This document shows, in pieces, positions 1 through 9,256 of a stretch of DNA of 64,000 nucleotides; position 1 is the first letter of the stretch; every line of letters starts with the position of its first letter. A program made the translations under genes and the position numbers. The notes beneath the pieces were generated by a model. The model saw only the letters and a list, made by a program, of their open reading frames with translations. It ran no database searches and was not told where the DNA came from. The stretch covers positions 1 to 64,000 of the forward strand of contig JAIOPD010000071.1 in assembly GCA_021414115.1 (NCBI GenBank), in the 5' to 3' direction. Origin of the DNA: Planctomycetia bacterium (GTDB lineage: Bacteria > Planctomycetota > Planctomycetia > Pirellulales > UBA1268).

Positions 1-134
1 TACGGACTGGTTTTTCGCCTCCTGATGCTCTCCACACCCCCTCGCGGGGATGCAGTTTCGATCGGCTACGGGGTTCAAGCCAAACCCCGACAGGGACTCA
101 CACCCTGCTGGTTCAGGTCACTCGCAATCGCACG

Positions 135-166
135 ATACCCGTCGCTCGCGCTTCGGGCTTCCTGAG
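135..166 (-). repeat. dispersed palindromic intergenic repeat, single arm
   Basis: This is one arm of the repeat family also found near 19.0, 36.1, 43.1, 50.9 and 63.0 kb (core CCGTCGCTCGCGCT followed by CGGGCTTCC). It lies just downstream of the minus-strand LamG gene that ends at 187. The remaining sequence 1-134 has no gene that I can support. It has a short open frame in +1, but nothing in it looks like a known family. Confidence 0.6.
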
Positions 167-186
167 CGGGATGGCCGTGCTGATTC

Positions 187-3100
187 TCACGCAGTGAACG
201 TCACGGACTGAGCCGTGGTCGCGACCGATGAGCCAACGGCATTCACGGCCCGGACCGCCACCAGATAGGTGACGCTCGCGAACGCGTTGCCCGACGAATC
301 GAGGTTCAGCGGGATGTCCGTGCCCGGCTGCTGCCCCGCCGTCGGGAACCGCCGCCAGGTGCCGCCGTTGTCGGTCGTGTACTCGTAATACACGACGGGC
401 AGACCGCCATTGCTCGCCGGGGCCGTGAAGCTCACCTGGATGTTCAGCGAATCGCCCACCTGGGAAGCCGCGAACCCGCCCGGCGTGCCGGGGACCGTGT
501 AGGTCTGCGGGGCCGGTGGCGTCGGCGGCACGACCTGCTGAAGCGTCGGCACCACCTTGCCATAGCTGCCGGTCGTGAGCACGCCGGTCGACGAGGTCTT
601 GGTGGAGTCGTTCCAGAACGTGCCGCTCTTGCCCGGGACGGTCGCCTGGAAATAGCTGTTGCTGTTGAGGAAGCCCAGCCGTCCGGTCACCCCGATCGAC
701 ACCGGCACCGGCGTAATCGCGTGCGTGGTGGCATCGACGTCGTACGAGCCGACTCGGCCACCGATCGCGATTCGGTTCACGTTGCCATTGAACTGCAGGT
801 CAGCCCGGAGATCCTGCAACACACGGAGGTTGCCGGCAAAGTTGCCGTTGAACACCAGAATGTCCGTCTCGAACCGATCGACATGGAGCCGGGCGTTCGC
901 GGTCGTGCCGCGACCGACGATCGTCACCGCTCCGTAGTTCGCAATCGCGTCGAACACGCCGACGTTCACGATGCCGGCGAGCTGGCCACCGATCCCGAAG
1001 TTTGCCGTGCCCGTGTTCTGCCAGTCTTCGACAGACCGCGCGACGATCCGCGATGCCTGCGAGACATTGCCGCCGACGAGGAACCGCAGCGCCCGGCTCG
1101 TCACGGAGCCGTCGAAGTTGCGGCTGACCGCGAGGGCCGCGTTGCCACCGGTGGTAAATGAGCTGCCCTTGAGGGCGGAGCCTCCCACCGTCGCCACGAC
1201 GTCTCCGAAACCGCTCTGCACCGTGCCGCTGGAGTTGCCGGCGACAGCCAGATTGATTCCCTGACTGGCCGAGACGTTGGCCCCCTTCAGGACGCTGCCG
1301 CTGACGGACACGAAGGCGTTGGCTACGGAGTTCACCCGGGCAGTACCGGTCAGATTTCGGGATACGGTCAAACTGACGTCTCCGGCCGGGAACGGCAGGT
1401 ACCGCACCACGGTGGGGACAGCGGCCGCCACGCTATTGATCTTGCCCGCAAAGTCACCGACCACATCCACGTTCGCCCACGAGGCGGCATTGAGCGTGGC
1501 GGTGGAGCCGACGCCACGGTTGAACGAAAACTTGCCCGTCGCCGCGCTCACGATGTTCATCGTGCCGATGAAGTTCTGCGAGACGATGACCTCGGCACCG
1601 AAAGGGCCGGCTCCGCCGATCAGCTGGAGCCGGGAATTCGTGTCGACCCGCATGGCCCGCGGGCCGACGGAGATGATGCTCTCCGGCGTCGCGCTCTCGA
1701 TGAGCAAGCGGCCGTCGGTCGACGACTTGGCGTTGGTGCCCAGGACCATCGTCGCCGCGAGTTCGCGGCGGATCCCGATCGTCGAGAAGGGGAGCAGCCC
1801 GTTGGACAGCAGAATGCCGAGGTTCGGAATGGTCTGGCCCTTGACGACCGTGTCGGCCCCCTCGACGACGTCGACGAACAGTCCGCCCCACTCCTGGAGC
1901 TTGAGGTTCGAGAAGTTCACGCCCACGAACGACGTCAGGCGGAACTCCGGCTGCACCGTCTCCGCGAGCGTGAGCGCGCCCGCGGTCGTGCCGGCGGCGG
2001 TCGCGGTGCTGAGCACGATCGTCGTGACGTTCGTGCCCGAGTCGAACGCGATCGACTGCACCGTCCCGTACGAGGCGGCTACAGTCGACGGCAGCAGCGG
2101 CGCCGCGCAGACGAACGAGCCGACCGGGAAGACGAGCGACTGGTCGCCCTCGACGAGGAGCGTGTTGCTGCCCGCCGTGGTCTGCGTGAAGCCGAGCGGC
2201 GTGAGCGGGCTCGTGATCGGGCCGGCGGTGAAGTTGCCGAGGATCTCCGCGGGCGAGAGGATCTTGTCGTAGATCGCGAACTGGTTCATCGAGCCCAAGA
2301 AGCCGGGATCGACGTCGAACTGGGAGCGGCCGAGGAAGTTGTTGATCGCCTCGAGGCCGGAGAGATAAGTGCCGTTGAGGCTCGCGGTGCCGATCTGGAC
2401 GCCATCGATGTAGTAGGCGAGCGTGTTGGCCGCATCGTCGATCGTCACCGTGGCCAGGTGTTGCGTGTTGTCGTTGTAGGAGGTGACGCCGTCCACCTGC
2501 CGCTCGCCGAGTGAGCTGCTCTCGGTGATGGCGGCCCGGCTGCCGCCGCCCCCCTTTACCGGTGTGAACAGCAGGTAGCTCTGGTCGTTGGCACCCAGAT
2601 CGAAGCCGCGACCCCACTCGCCGGAGCTGTTCGACGCCGTGAACCACAGCTCAAACGTCGCCGCCGTGCTGCCATCCGGAACGATGCCATCCGGCATCGA
2701 CATGTATTGGACGCCGGCGCCGGTCGCCGGGCCGGCGTTTTCGGCGAGCACGAGCTGGCCGTTGGAGACGGTCGCGCCGTTGACGAGCGTGCCGCTGGCG
2801 CCGCCGACGAGGTCCTGCACCGAGGTGCCGCTGACGGTGCCGTCGTTGAACGTGTAGAGGTGGATCGCGGAGGTCTCGACCTCCCACGGCACGGCGGCAT
2901 TGACCACCGGGCCGCGGACTGTGTTGACACCGCGGATCACGTTCGCCGTCGTGATCTTGCCCATGTGCACGACGCCGTCGGAGGAGTACGTCACCGGGCT
3001 GGACTGCGTGACCGACGCGTTGAACGTGAGCTGGAAGTCGGGGCTCGCGTTAAGGATGTCGATCGTCTGGATGTCGGTGCCGTCCTGCACGCCTGCGCCG

Positions 3101-3363
3101 CCGTTAAAGACCACCGTCCCGCGGGTGCCCTCGATGCTCACCGTCACGAAGTCGCCGAGGTTGGCGACGCCGGTCGGGGCGTCGAAGTAGGTGCCCACCG
3201 TGTTGCCGCCGATCGAGAGCGGACCGGTGATCGCGAGCGCCCGACGGCTCTCGAGTTGGTCGATCGCGAGCCGCTCGCGCTCACGGCGGCGACGCACGCC
3301 GGCGGCCTTGCGACCGAGGCCACGGAACAACGAGCCGGAGCGTTCGAAGAGCGAAACGACCAT
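187..3363 (-). CDS. secreted surface protein with LamG and FN3-like domains
   Basis: Encodes about 1058 aa. The frame is open further upstream, but the ATG at 3363 is preferred: an AGAGG ribosome site sits just before it, and the product then starts with a short basic tail ending in IDQLESRRALA. This resembles the LEPR-XLL-type N-terminal motif of large planctomycete extracellular proteins. Residues about 165-375 look like a LamG/concanavalin-like jelly roll (DLVGGASGTLVNG, FLGRSQF, ILSPAEILGNF). The middle is Ser/Gly/Val-rich beta-repeat material, and the C-terminal 100 residues read as a fibronectin type III domain. It is probably an exported, carbohydrate- or matrix-binding cell-surface protein. 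The ligand is unknown. Confidence 0.8.
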   Translation of the reverse strand: MVVSLFERSGSLFRGLGRKAAGVRRRRERERLAIDQLESRRALAITGPLSIGGNTVGTYFDAPTGVANLGDFVTVSIEGTRGTVVFNGGAGVQDGTDIQTIDILNASPDFQLTFNASVTQSSPVTYSSDGVVHMGKITTANVIRGVNTVRGPVVNAAVPWEVETSAIHLYTFNDGTVSGTSVQDLVGGASGTLVNGATVSNGQLVLAENAGPATGAGVQYMSMPDGIVPDGSTAATFELWFTASNSSGEWGRGFDLGANDQSYLLFTPVKGGGGSRAAITESSSLGERQVDGVTSYNDNTQHLATVTIDDAANTLAYYIDGVQIGTASLNGTYLSGLEAINNFLGRSQFDVDPGFLGSMNQFAIYDKILSPAEILGNFTAGPITSPLTPLGFTQTTAGSNTLLVEGDQSLVFPVGSFVCAAPLLPSTVAASYGTVQSIAFDSGTNVTTIVLSTATAAGTTAGALTLAETVQPEFRLTSFVGVNFSNLKLQEWGGLFVDVVEGADTVVKGQTIPNLGILLSNGLLPFSTIGIRRELAATMVLGTNAKSSTDGRLLIESATPESIISVGPRAMRVDTNSRLQLIGGAGPFGAEVIVSQNFIGTMNIVSAATGKFSFNRGVGSTATLNAASWANVDVVGDFAGKINSVAAAVPTVVRYLPFPAGDVSLTVSRNLTGTARVNSVANAFVSVSGSVLKGANVSASQGINLAVAGNSSGTVQSGFGDVVATVGGSALKGSSFTTGGNAALAVSRNFDGSVTSRALRFLVGGNVSQASRIVARSVEDWQNTGTANFGIGGQLAGIVNVGVFDAIANYGAVTIVGRGTTANARLHVDRFETDILVFNGNFAGNLRVLQDLRADLQFNGNVNRIAIGGRVGSYDVDATTHAITPVPVSIGVTGRLGFLNSNSYFQATVPGKSGTFWNDSTKTSSTGVLTTGSYGKVVPTLQQVVPPTPPAPQTYTVPGTPGGFAASQVGDSLNIQVSFTAPASNGGLPVVYYEYTTDNGGTWRRFPTAGQQPGTDIPLNLDSSGNAFASVTYLVAVRAVNAVGSSVATTAQSVTFTA

Positions 3364-3745
3364 GACGATGACCTCTGAAAGGGGTGGCGAGACTCGTGAT
3401 TCGGAATGAACCGGGGCGCACCGCGGGCGAGGGGCCCGGAAGCAAATCGCGATTGAGTAGGGTACAGGAGGGGAGATCCCCATCAAGTCTGGCGGTTAGG
3501 AAAACTTTGCGGGCGGCCTGGCGGCGGGCGGTGAAGGCGGTTTGCCTACTCAAAATGCACGGGGCTACCGGATTTCGGGGAGACCCCGGATGGTAAACTT
3601 CCCGGCACTTTCCCACGATCTCAAGGAAATCTCGGCTCAGCGATCCTCTCTTCTTGAGCGATCGACGGCGGGAGACAGCGGGGCGCAGGCGGCCCCGAAA
3701 CGATCAAGTTTTGAAGCGAACCTTCTTCCAGCAGGAGTCCACATC
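3364..3745. other. divergent intergenic region without a gene
   Basis: This 382-bp gap separates the divergent LamG gene and the HdeD-type gene and must hold both promoters. I see no convincing -35/-10 pair and no ORF with a recognisable product. Short GC-rich hairpins are present, for example around 3576-3593. Confidence 0.5.
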
Positions 3746-4162
3746 ATGGACCACGCCCACCACGGACCGATCTCCCAACTCAAGTCGGGCCTGCTCTGGC
3801 TCGGCGGCACGCTCGCCATCCTCGGCATCCTGGCGATCGCCGCCCCCTGGGCGGCGTCCACGGTGGTGGACTACATGGTCGGCGGCTCATTGATCGCGGC
3901 GGGGATGGCGACGTTTCTCGGACTGGTCCTGCTCTTCGAGGCTGCCGCAAAACTGACGGCGGCATTTTCAGTTCCGCGGAACTTCCCCTGGGGATGGCTC
4001 CTGGCCGACGGCCTGATCACCGCAGTGCTCGGCGGCATTCTGCTCACGAGCCCGACCGGACAAACGGGGGTCTATCTTGGCGTGCTGATCGGCATCAACC
4101 TGCTTTCCAGCGGCGCGGCCTTCCTCGCTTCCGGCCTGTGGATCAAACGCGAGATCAGCTGA
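3746..4162 (+). CDS. HdeD/DUF308 family membrane protein
   Basis: 138 aa, almost entirely hydrophobic, with about four transmembrane helices in two pairs separated by a short loop containing FPWGW. This arrangement matches the HdeD/DUF308 family, linked in enterobacteria to acid resistance but otherwise of unknown biochemical role. The ATG at 3746 follows a GCAGGAG ribosome site. The longer upstream frame has no membrane character and is not used. The gene is convergent with the next one, leaving about 20 bp between their stops. Confidence 0.75.
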   Translation: MDHAHHGPISQLKSGLLWLGGTLAILGILAIAAPWAASTVVDYMVGGSLIAAGMATFLGLVLLFEAAAKLTAAFSVPRNFPWGWLLADGLITAVLGGILLTSPTGQTGVYLGVLIGINLLSSGAAFLASGLWIKREIS

Positions 4163-4183
4163 GCGAAGCGATGCTGGTGGCGG

Positions 4184-4705
4184 TCATCCACTCTGATTTC
4201 GACCGCTGCCATCCGAGGGCGGGCCGGCGGACGACAGGTCGCGAAAACTTCTCAGCATCATCCCGATGCCAGCCGCGATCATGCCCAGCATGAGGAGCAA
4301 ATTGCTGGTCCTGATGTCCAAGTGAAACTGGATTCGGCTGAGGATCTCGATCACGATCACGGCCAAGCCGACGTAAAAGAGCGCCCAGCCCCACTTCAGC
4401 CGCGCGTCATAGAAAAGCAGCACGAGCCCGAGGAATATGGGGGCGAAAACGATCCCGGTGCTCATCGCGGGCTGACCGCCTCCAAACACACCGCGACTGA
4501 AGATTCCCGACACCATCCCGAAAGGATTGGTCATCACGTGGACGTTGCTCAAGAAAAACCAGAGGCCAGCTGCGGCAAGCACGAGTCCCGTAAAAAAGAG
4601 CCAGGTGCCCCCCGGTGTGCCACCGGCACCGCGAACGAGGTCTTCGTGGATCGACCGGACGTTGTCGATGTCCTTTTCGAACTGCTGCCGTGGTGAATCC
4701 GCCAT
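4184..4705 (-). CDS. small four-helix membrane protein, function unknown
   Basis: 173 aa starting MADSPRQQFEKD. A short charged N-terminus (IDNVRSIHEDLVRGAGG) is followed by four predicted membrane helices at about residues 34-54, 84-101, 105-125 and 135-152, and a Gly/Ser-rich polar tail. I recognise no enzymatic motif. The longer frame upstream (to 4846) is Arg-rich and overlaps the spacer to the GNAT gene, so the internal ATG is preferred. It is probably a cytoplasmic membrane protein of a planctomycete-specific family. Confidence 0.65.
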   Translation of the reverse strand: MADSPRQQFEKDIDNVRSIHEDLVRGAGGTPGGTWLFFTGLVLAAAGLWFFLSNVHVMTNPFGMVSGIFSRGVFGGGQPAMSTGIVFAPIFLGLVLLFYDARLKWGWALFYVGLAVIVIEILSRIQFHLDIRTSNLLLMLGMIAAGIGMMLRSFRDLSSAGPPSDGSGRNQSG

Positions 4706-4785
4706 GATGGCTCTCCGATTTCGAGACCGTGCCGTGGCGGGCCAGTGACGGCATCGCCGGCGGAGCGCCGCCACCCGGCAGCATA

Positions 4786-5286
4786 TCACCCCTCCGGTCT
4801 GATCCGGCAGTCGAGGCTTCGCCAAAACGCGTCGGCATCGGCCCATGTCCCGAGCGTCTCGACGTAGACCACGGCGGCCCCGGCGACCTGCGCCTGCGCG
4901 AGGGCATGACGGACCAGCGCCGTCGCAACCCCACGACGACGGGCCGCCGGAGCGACGACGAGCCAGCCGATCGAGAACCGACGCGCCTCACCCTGGCCAG
5001 CCACCGTCAGAGTGACCATTCCCGCCGGATCGACATCGTCGATCCGGGCGAGCGACGCGAGCACGTTTCGACCCGGCCGCGGCGTGCACTCGCCGCACAG
5101 GCCCGCCACGGTCAGTCCCGCGGCCATTCCCTCTCGGCTGGTTCGGCAGCCATCGACGAGGGCTTTGATCGCCCCGGCATCACGATCCGCATTGAATGAT
5201 GTGATCGAGATCACCGGTTCGGTGGCGGACTTCCGCCACCGAACCTCGAGATCTCCGAGATCAAAAGTGCGTCGAACGATGCGCAT
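4786..5286 (-). CDS. GNAT family N-acetyltransferase
   Basis: 166 aa. The acetyl-CoA-binding motif A of GNAT enzymes is visible as GWLVVAPAARRRGVATALV, with R-R-G-V-A forming the pyrophosphate-binding turn. It is followed by the alpha/beta stretch AGAAVVYVETL typical of motif B. The substrate cannot be deduced. The gene is monocistronic on the minus strand, divergent from the microcompartment operon, whose promoter lies in the 288-bp gap behind it. Confidence 0.8.
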   Translation of the reverse strand: MRIVRRTFDLGDLEVRWRKSATEPVISITSFNADRDAGAIKALVDGCRTSREGMAAGLTVAGLCGECTPRPGRNVLASLARIDDVDPAGMVTLTVAGQGEARRFSIGWLVVAPAARRRGVATALVRHALAQAQVAGAAVVYVETLGTWADADAFWRSLDCRIRPEG

Positions 5287-5482
5287 GACGTGCCGCGAAC
5301 GGGCTGAAATGAACCGGAAAAGACTTGCAAATAGCGGGCATCGCGTCGATGCGGAACGTCGTTACGGCATACCAAAACGGATAGGCGAGGGGGTCGGCGA
5401 ACGCTCGACGAGCGTCGGCGACCTTGCCGCCGCGAGGCGACTTTTGCCGCCCCCGAGCTGGCGATCCACGTAAAAGGACGCG

Positions 5483-5511
5483 TTTAAATGCGCGTTTTCT
5501 TCCACTATAAT
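5483..5511 (+). promoter_or_regulatory. candidate sigma-70 promoter of the microcompartment operon
   Basis: A perfect TATAAT at 5506-5511 is preceded, with a 17-nt spacer, by TTTAAA at 5483-5488, which matches four of six TTGACA positions. It lies 63 nt upstream of the DeoR start, in an unusually AT-rich island. A GCATCG/CGATGC inverted repeat at 5338-5352 is a possible operator, but that is a guess. Confidence 0.5.
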
Positions 5512-5574
5512 GGCAGGTTCGCTTATTTCCAATGACATTTTTGCTTGTTCTGAGATTGAAACCTAGCCTCGTTC

Positions 5575-6429
5575 ATGCATACTGCTGGCGGAGTAAAGAC
5601 AGAACCCGTGCAAAACCACGAACGCCGCAGCCGTTTGCTCGACCTCGTCCGCGTCCGCGGATTTGCCGCGCTGGAGGAACTGGTGCGGGAACTGGGCGTC
5701 TCCGAATCGACGGTTCGGCGTGACCTCGACGCCCTCGAGGAGCAGGGCTCCGCGCGGCGAACTCATGGCGGCGTGCTCTATGCCGGCGGCATGCCGCGGC
5801 TGGCCGAGTTTGACGAGCGGCAACCCGCCCATTGGGCCGCCAAGCGGGCCATCGCTGCCAAGGCCGCCGCGCTCATCGGCGACGGCGAGACCGTCCTTCT
5901 CGACGGCGGCACGACCACCTACGAGGTCGGCCGGCTGCTCGTGGGCCGGTCGCTCCAGGTCGTCACCAACAGTCTCCCCGTGGCCAACCTGTTCGCGTCG
6001 GAATCGCGAACCGACCTCGTGCTGCTCGGCGGCTACGTCTCGCCACGGACGGGAGTCTGCCTCGGACCGTACGCCAACGAGTTGCTCGGCCGACTCCATG
6101 TGACGACCACGGTGCTGTCGGCTGCCGGCATCGCCGACGAGGGGCTCTTCAACGCCCATCTTCTGCTCGCCGAAACCGAGCAGGCCATGCTCAAGGCCGC
6201 CGGGCGAGTGATCGTCGTGGCTGACAGTTCCAAGTTTGGCCACAAGAGCCTGACGCTCGTCTCCGCACTGGATGCCATCGACACCTACGTCTCCGACGAA
6301 GGCCTGCCTGAAGCGTGGCGGCAGAAAATCACTGCCGCCGGCTCCGAACTCGTCGTGGCTCAGGTTCCCGAGGCTGACGAGACCCAGCGACTCCCCGGCT
6401 CCCTCCCGACACGACGTCACCCCGCATGA
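5575..6429 (+). CDS. DeoR family transcriptional regulator of the microcompartment operon
   Basis: 284 aa. The N-terminal winged helix ([20 protein letters not shown], then [14 protein letters not shown]) is the DeoR DNA-binding signature. The rest is the DeoRC sugar-phosphate sensor domain ([35 protein letters not shown]). DeoR proteins usually repress sugar operons and respond to phosphorylated sugars, which fits a fucose/rhamnose-type microcompartment. The stop overlaps the pduL start as ATGA, so it is the first gene of the operon. A GTG at 5608 is an alternative start, since no clear ribosome site precedes 5575. Confidence 0.88.
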   Translation: MHTAGGVKTEPVQNHERRSRLLDLVRVRGFAALEELVRELGVSESTVRRDLDALEEQGSARRTHGGVLYAGGMPRLAEFDERQPAHWAAKRAIAAKAAALIGDGETVLLDGGTTTYEVGRLLVGRSLQVVTNSLPVANLFASESRTDLVLLGGYVSPRTGVCLGPYANELLGRLHVTTTVLSAAGIADEGLFNAHLLLAETEQAMLKAAGRVIVVADSSKFGHKSLTLVSALDAIDTYVSDEGLPEAWRQKITAAGSELVVAQVPEADETQRLPGSLPTRRHPA

Positions 6430-7145
6430 CCACCGACACCATGACCACACTTGCGTCTCCGTTCACCGGTTTCGACCGCACGTCCGTGGAACGGATCGTC
6501 CGCGAAATCGTCCTCGCATCCGCGTGCGTCCCGCCTTCCCGGACCACCGCGACCGCGCGGCAGGCCGAACCGAAACTCGTGGTGAGCATCTCGGCCCGGC
6601 ACTGCCATCTCACCGACGAGCACGTTGAAAAACTCTTCGGACCGGGCCGCAAGCTCACGCCGATGAAGGGGCTCTACCAGGACGGCTTCTACGCCGCCGA
6701 AGAGACCGTGATGCTCGTCGGGCCCAAACGGAAAATGCTCCCGACGGTCCGCGTGCTCGGGCCCACCCGCAAGGCATCCCAGGTGGAGCTCGCGTTTACC
6801 GACGGCATCTCGCTCGGGATCGATCTGCCGGTGCGGGCCAGCGGCAAGATCACGGGCACGCCGGGCTGCGTGCTCGTGGGCCCCGCCGGCGCCATCGAAC
6901 TCGCCGAAGGCGTGATCCGGGCCGAGCGGCATGTGCACATGAGCTTCGCCGACGCCGAGCATTTCGGCGTCAAGGATGGCGATCGCATGAGCCTGGCGAT
7001 CAAGGGCTCCTGCGGCACGGTCTTCCGCGACCTGCTCGTGCGGGCCGATGCCACGAGCAAGCTCGAGGTGCACATCGACACCGACGAGGGCAATGCCGCC
7101 GACCTCGACCACGCCGAGAGCGTGGAACTCGTGAGGCAGACATGA
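6426..7145 (+). CDS. pduL: PduL-type phosphate acyltransferase, microcompartment cargo
   Basis: 239 aa. PduL converts acyl-CoA plus phosphate to acyl-phosphate plus CoA inside catabolic microcompartments. Metal-binding histidines characteristic of the family are present: H-C-H in [12 protein letters not shown] in AERHVHMS, and the late His in [12 protein letters not shown]. The first 40 residues contain an amphipathic helix, [15 protein letters not shown], followed by a Thr/Ala/Pro-rich linker. That is the usual layout of an encapsulation peptide ahead of the two beta-barrel domains. It is coupled to deoR upstream by an ATGA overlap. In this locus the likely substrate is lactyl-CoA. Confidence 0.9.
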   Translation: MTTDTMTTLASPFTGFDRTSVERIVREIVLASACVPPSRTTATARQAEPKLVVSISARHCHLTDEHVEKLFGPGRKLTPMKGLYQDGFYAAEETVMLVGPKRKMLPTVRVLGPTRKASQVELAFTDGISLGIDLPVRASGKITGTPGCVLVGPAGAIELAEGVIRAERHVHMSFADAEHFGVKDGDRMSLAIKGSCGTVFRDLLVRADATSKLEVHIDTDEGNAADLDHAESVELVRQT

Positions 7146-7240
7146 CGAAGAAGCGGGCCGCGCGGGCGAAGGCGTCCCGGCCGCGGCAGGCACAGACACG
7201 ACAAGACAAGACCGTTCAACCGGCGCGTGCCGGTGCGGTC

Positions 7241-7258
7241 GGCGGGGGCGGCCCCGCC
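7241..7258 (+). promoter_or_regulatory. GC stem-loop upstream of the first BMC-H gene
   Basis: A perfect 7-bp stem (GGCGGGG at 7241-7247, CCCCGCC at 7252-7258) with a 4-nt loop lies in the spacer between pduL and the first shell gene, about 40 nt before the shell start. There is no U-tract, so it is not a normal terminator. It may be an mRNA processing or stability element. Confidence 0.4.
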
Positions 7259-7297
7259 AAGGCTGGTTGGTTATTCGAGACAGGAGCGGTGCAACAG

Positions 7298-7582
7298 ATG
7301 GCCAAAAACGTCGAAGCCCTCGGGATGATCGAGGTGAAGGGGTTCGTCACGCTCGTCGAAGCGGTCGACGCGATGATGAAGGCGGCGAACGTGACCTTCA
7401 TGGGTTGGGACAAGATCGGCAGCGGACTCGTCACGGCATTCGTGTCGGGCGACGTGGCCGCAGTGAAGGCGGCGACCGACGCGGGTGCGGCGGCCGGCGG
7501 CCGGATCGGCGAGGTCGTGAGTGTGCAGGTGATCGCGCGTCCGCACGAGGATCTGCAGATCGTGCTGCCCGTGGGCGGCTGA
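7298..7582 (+). CDS. BMC-H hexameric microcompartment shell protein 1
   Basis: 94 aa with a single Pf00936-type BMC domain: [21 protein letters not shown], then the central pore stretch [19 protein letters not shown] and the closing VIARPHEDL. Hexamers of such proteins tile the facets of the shell. An AGGAG site at 7282-7286 supports the ATG at 7298. The frame also runs back to an ATG at 7142 that overlaps the pduL stop (ATGA), which would add a 52-residue basic, Gly/Ala-rich extension. That stretch contains rare codons for this genome (TTA, ACA), so I favour the shorter form. Confidence 0.9.
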   Translation: MAKNVEALGMIEVKGFVTLVEAVDAMMKAANVTFMGWDKIGSGLVTAFVSGDVAAVKAATDAGAAAGGRIGEVVSVQVIARPHEDLQIVLPVGG

Positions 7583-7586
7583 TCGG

Positions 7587-7602
7587 CGGCTTGATCAAGC
7601 CG
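7587..7602. promoter_or_regulatory. perfect 16-bp palindrome between the two BMC-H genes
   Basis: CGGCTTGATCAAGCCG is fully self-complementary and begins 5 bp after the stop of the first shell gene. A pyrimidine-rich stretch (about 7618-7680) follows, then the second shell gene. It could be an operator, an RNA-processing hairpin or a weak attenuator; sequence alone cannot decide. Confidence 0.45.
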
Positions 7603-7689
7603 GGCTTTCTCTGAACTTCATTGAATCGTTTCATTTCGTTCTTTCACGGTTTTCTTTTTCACAGTTTCTTTCTCTCACAGGGACATCAG

Positions 7690-7959
7690 ATGAACACGGC
7701 GATCGGACTATTGGAGACCAAGGGACTCGTGGGCCTCATCGAGGCCACCGACGCGATGGCCAAGGCGGCCAACGTGAAGATTCTCAAGCGGGTGAGCATC
7801 GGCAACGCCTACGTGGCGACGGTCGTGCAGGGTGACGTGGGCAGCGTGCGTGCGGCCGTCGAGGCCGGTGCCAACGCGGCCCAGCAGGTTGGCGAACTGA
7901 TCGCCAGCCACGTGATCCCGCGTCCGGCCGACACCCTCGTGGCCTCGTTCTTCAGCTGA
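7690..7959 (+). CDS. BMC-H hexameric microcompartment shell protein 2
   Basis: 89 aa, a minimal BMC domain: AIGLLETKGLVGLIEATDAM, pore segment KRVSIGNAYVATVVQGDVGSV, ending VIPRPADTLVASFF. The two BMC-H paralogues differ at the pore loop (DKIGSG versus RVSIGNA), so their hexamers should have different pores. The ATG at 7690 follows CAGGGACATCAG. The 107-bp leader is T/C-rich, unlike every other junction in the operon, which suggests separate control of the dose of this major shell component. Confidence 0.92.
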   Translation: MNTAIGLLETKGLVGLIEATDAMAKAANVKILKRVSIGNAYVATVVQGDVGSVRAAVEAGANAAQQVGELIASHVIPRPADTLVASFFS

Positions 7960-8017
7960 TGTCATGCCGGCACGGCCCCTCGTGGCCCGTGCCGGCGTGG
8001 CGTTCAGGGAAACCCAC

Positions 8018-9256
8018 ATGAAAATCCTCGTCGCCAATCTCGGCTCCACCAGCTTCAAGTACCGGCTCTTCGACCTGCCCGACACGGCAGGCGATGCCGG
8101 TGCGGAGCGGGAGCTTGCGCGTGGCGGTGTGGAGCGGATCGGCGCGGCCGAAAGCCGGGTGTACGCCAGCGTCGGCGGCCGGGCGATCGAGACGGTCATG
8201 CCGGTGCCCGACCACGCCGTCGCCCTCCAGGCGGCCCTCGAGCAACTGACGGCCGAGGGTGGACCGCTGAAGAGCGTCGATGAGGTGGCGGCGGTCGGCT
8301 TCAAGGCCGTGCACGGCGGTCGCGCGGGCGGCGTCGTGCGGGTGGGCCCTGATGTCCTCGCCGCCATGGAAGAGATGGCCGCCGTGGCCCCGGCGCATAA
8401 TCCGCCCTATGTGCGGGCGATGCGTTTGCTCGGGGAACGGATGCCGGGGGTGCCGCTCGTCGCTGCATTCGAGACGGGCTTTCATGCGACCATCCCCGAC
8501 AGAAACGCGCTCTACGCGGTGCCGACCGAGTGGGTCGAGAAGCATCTCGTGCGGCGCTGGGGATTTCATGGGGCAAGCCATCGCTTCGTGGCGGAACGGC
8601 TCGAGGCACTCGTGCCCTCGGCTGCAAAGCCCCAGCGGGCGATCTCCTGTCACCTCGGTGGCTCGAGCAGCGTCTGCTGGATCAGAGACGGTAAGAGTGT
8701 GGGCACGTCGATGGGAATGAGCCCGCAGTCGGGCCTGCCCCAGAACAACCGAGCCGGCGACTTCGATCCCTTCGCCCTCCTCCATGTGGCGAAGCAGACG
8801 GGCCGCGGCTTCGAGGACCTGCTCGGAGAACTCTCGGGGCAGGCCGGCCTCGCCGGCATGTCGGGCACGACCGGCGACATGCGTGATCTCGAGGAGGCGG
8901 CCGCGGCGGGGAGCAGTCGGGCCCGGACGGCGATCGACGTCTACGTGGCGTCGATCCGTCATTGGCTGGGCGGAGGCATCGTGGAGCTCGGCGGTCTCGA
9001 CGCCATCGGCTTCGCGGGGGGCATCGGCGAAAACTCGCCGCTCACGCGGGCCGCGGTGCTCGCTGGCCTCGAGGATCTCGGGATCGTGATCGACGCCACG
9101 AAGAACGACGCCAAGGCATCCGGCGAACGGCCGATCCATGCCGCCTCGTCGCGGGTCGCCGTGTGGGTGATTCCCACGAATGAAGAACTGATCGTCGCCC
9201 GGCAGGCGCGTGACCTGCTGGCGGACCGCGAAGACAAGAACGGGAAAGGTGCCTGA
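8018..9256 (+). CDS. ackA: acetate kinase family, probable acyl-phosphate to acid kinase
   Basis: 412 aa. It regenerates ATP from acyl-phosphate (acetyl- or, here, probably lactyl-phosphate). Family motifs: [16 protein letters not shown] at the N-terminus, LAPLHNP-like [36 protein letters not shown] and [12 protein letters not shown]. The usual MGTRSGDIDP segment is replaced by [10 protein letters not shown], so it is a divergent member and may differ in substrate. The ATG at 8018 follows CAGGGAAACC. The stop shares bases with the next start (TGATG). It has no recognisable encapsulation peptide and may act outside the shell. Confidence 0.88.
   Translation: MKILVANLGSTSFKYRLFDLPDTAGDAGAERELARGGVERIGAAESRVYASVGGRAIETVMPVPDHAVALQAALEQLTAEGGPLKSVDEVAAVGFKAVHGGRAGGVVRVGPDVLAAMEEMAAVAPAHNPPYVRAMRLLGERMPGVPLVAAFETGFHATIPDRNALYAVPTEWVEKHLVRRWGFHGASHRFVAERLEALVPSAAKPQRAISCHLGGSSSVCWIRDGKSVGTSMGMSPQSGLPQNNRAGDFDPFALLHVAKQTGRGFEDLLGELSGQAGLAGMSGTTGDMRDLEEAAAAGSSRARTAIDVYVASIRHWLGGGIVELGGLDAIGFAGGIGENSPLTRAAVLAGLEDLGIVIDATKNDAKASGERPIHAASSRVAVWVIPTNEELIVARQARDLLADREDKNGKGA

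Noticed and set aside
1-134. Short open plus-strand frame at the window edge, considered as the end of a transposase
   Set aside because: No transposase motif or terminal repeat is visible; too short to assign.
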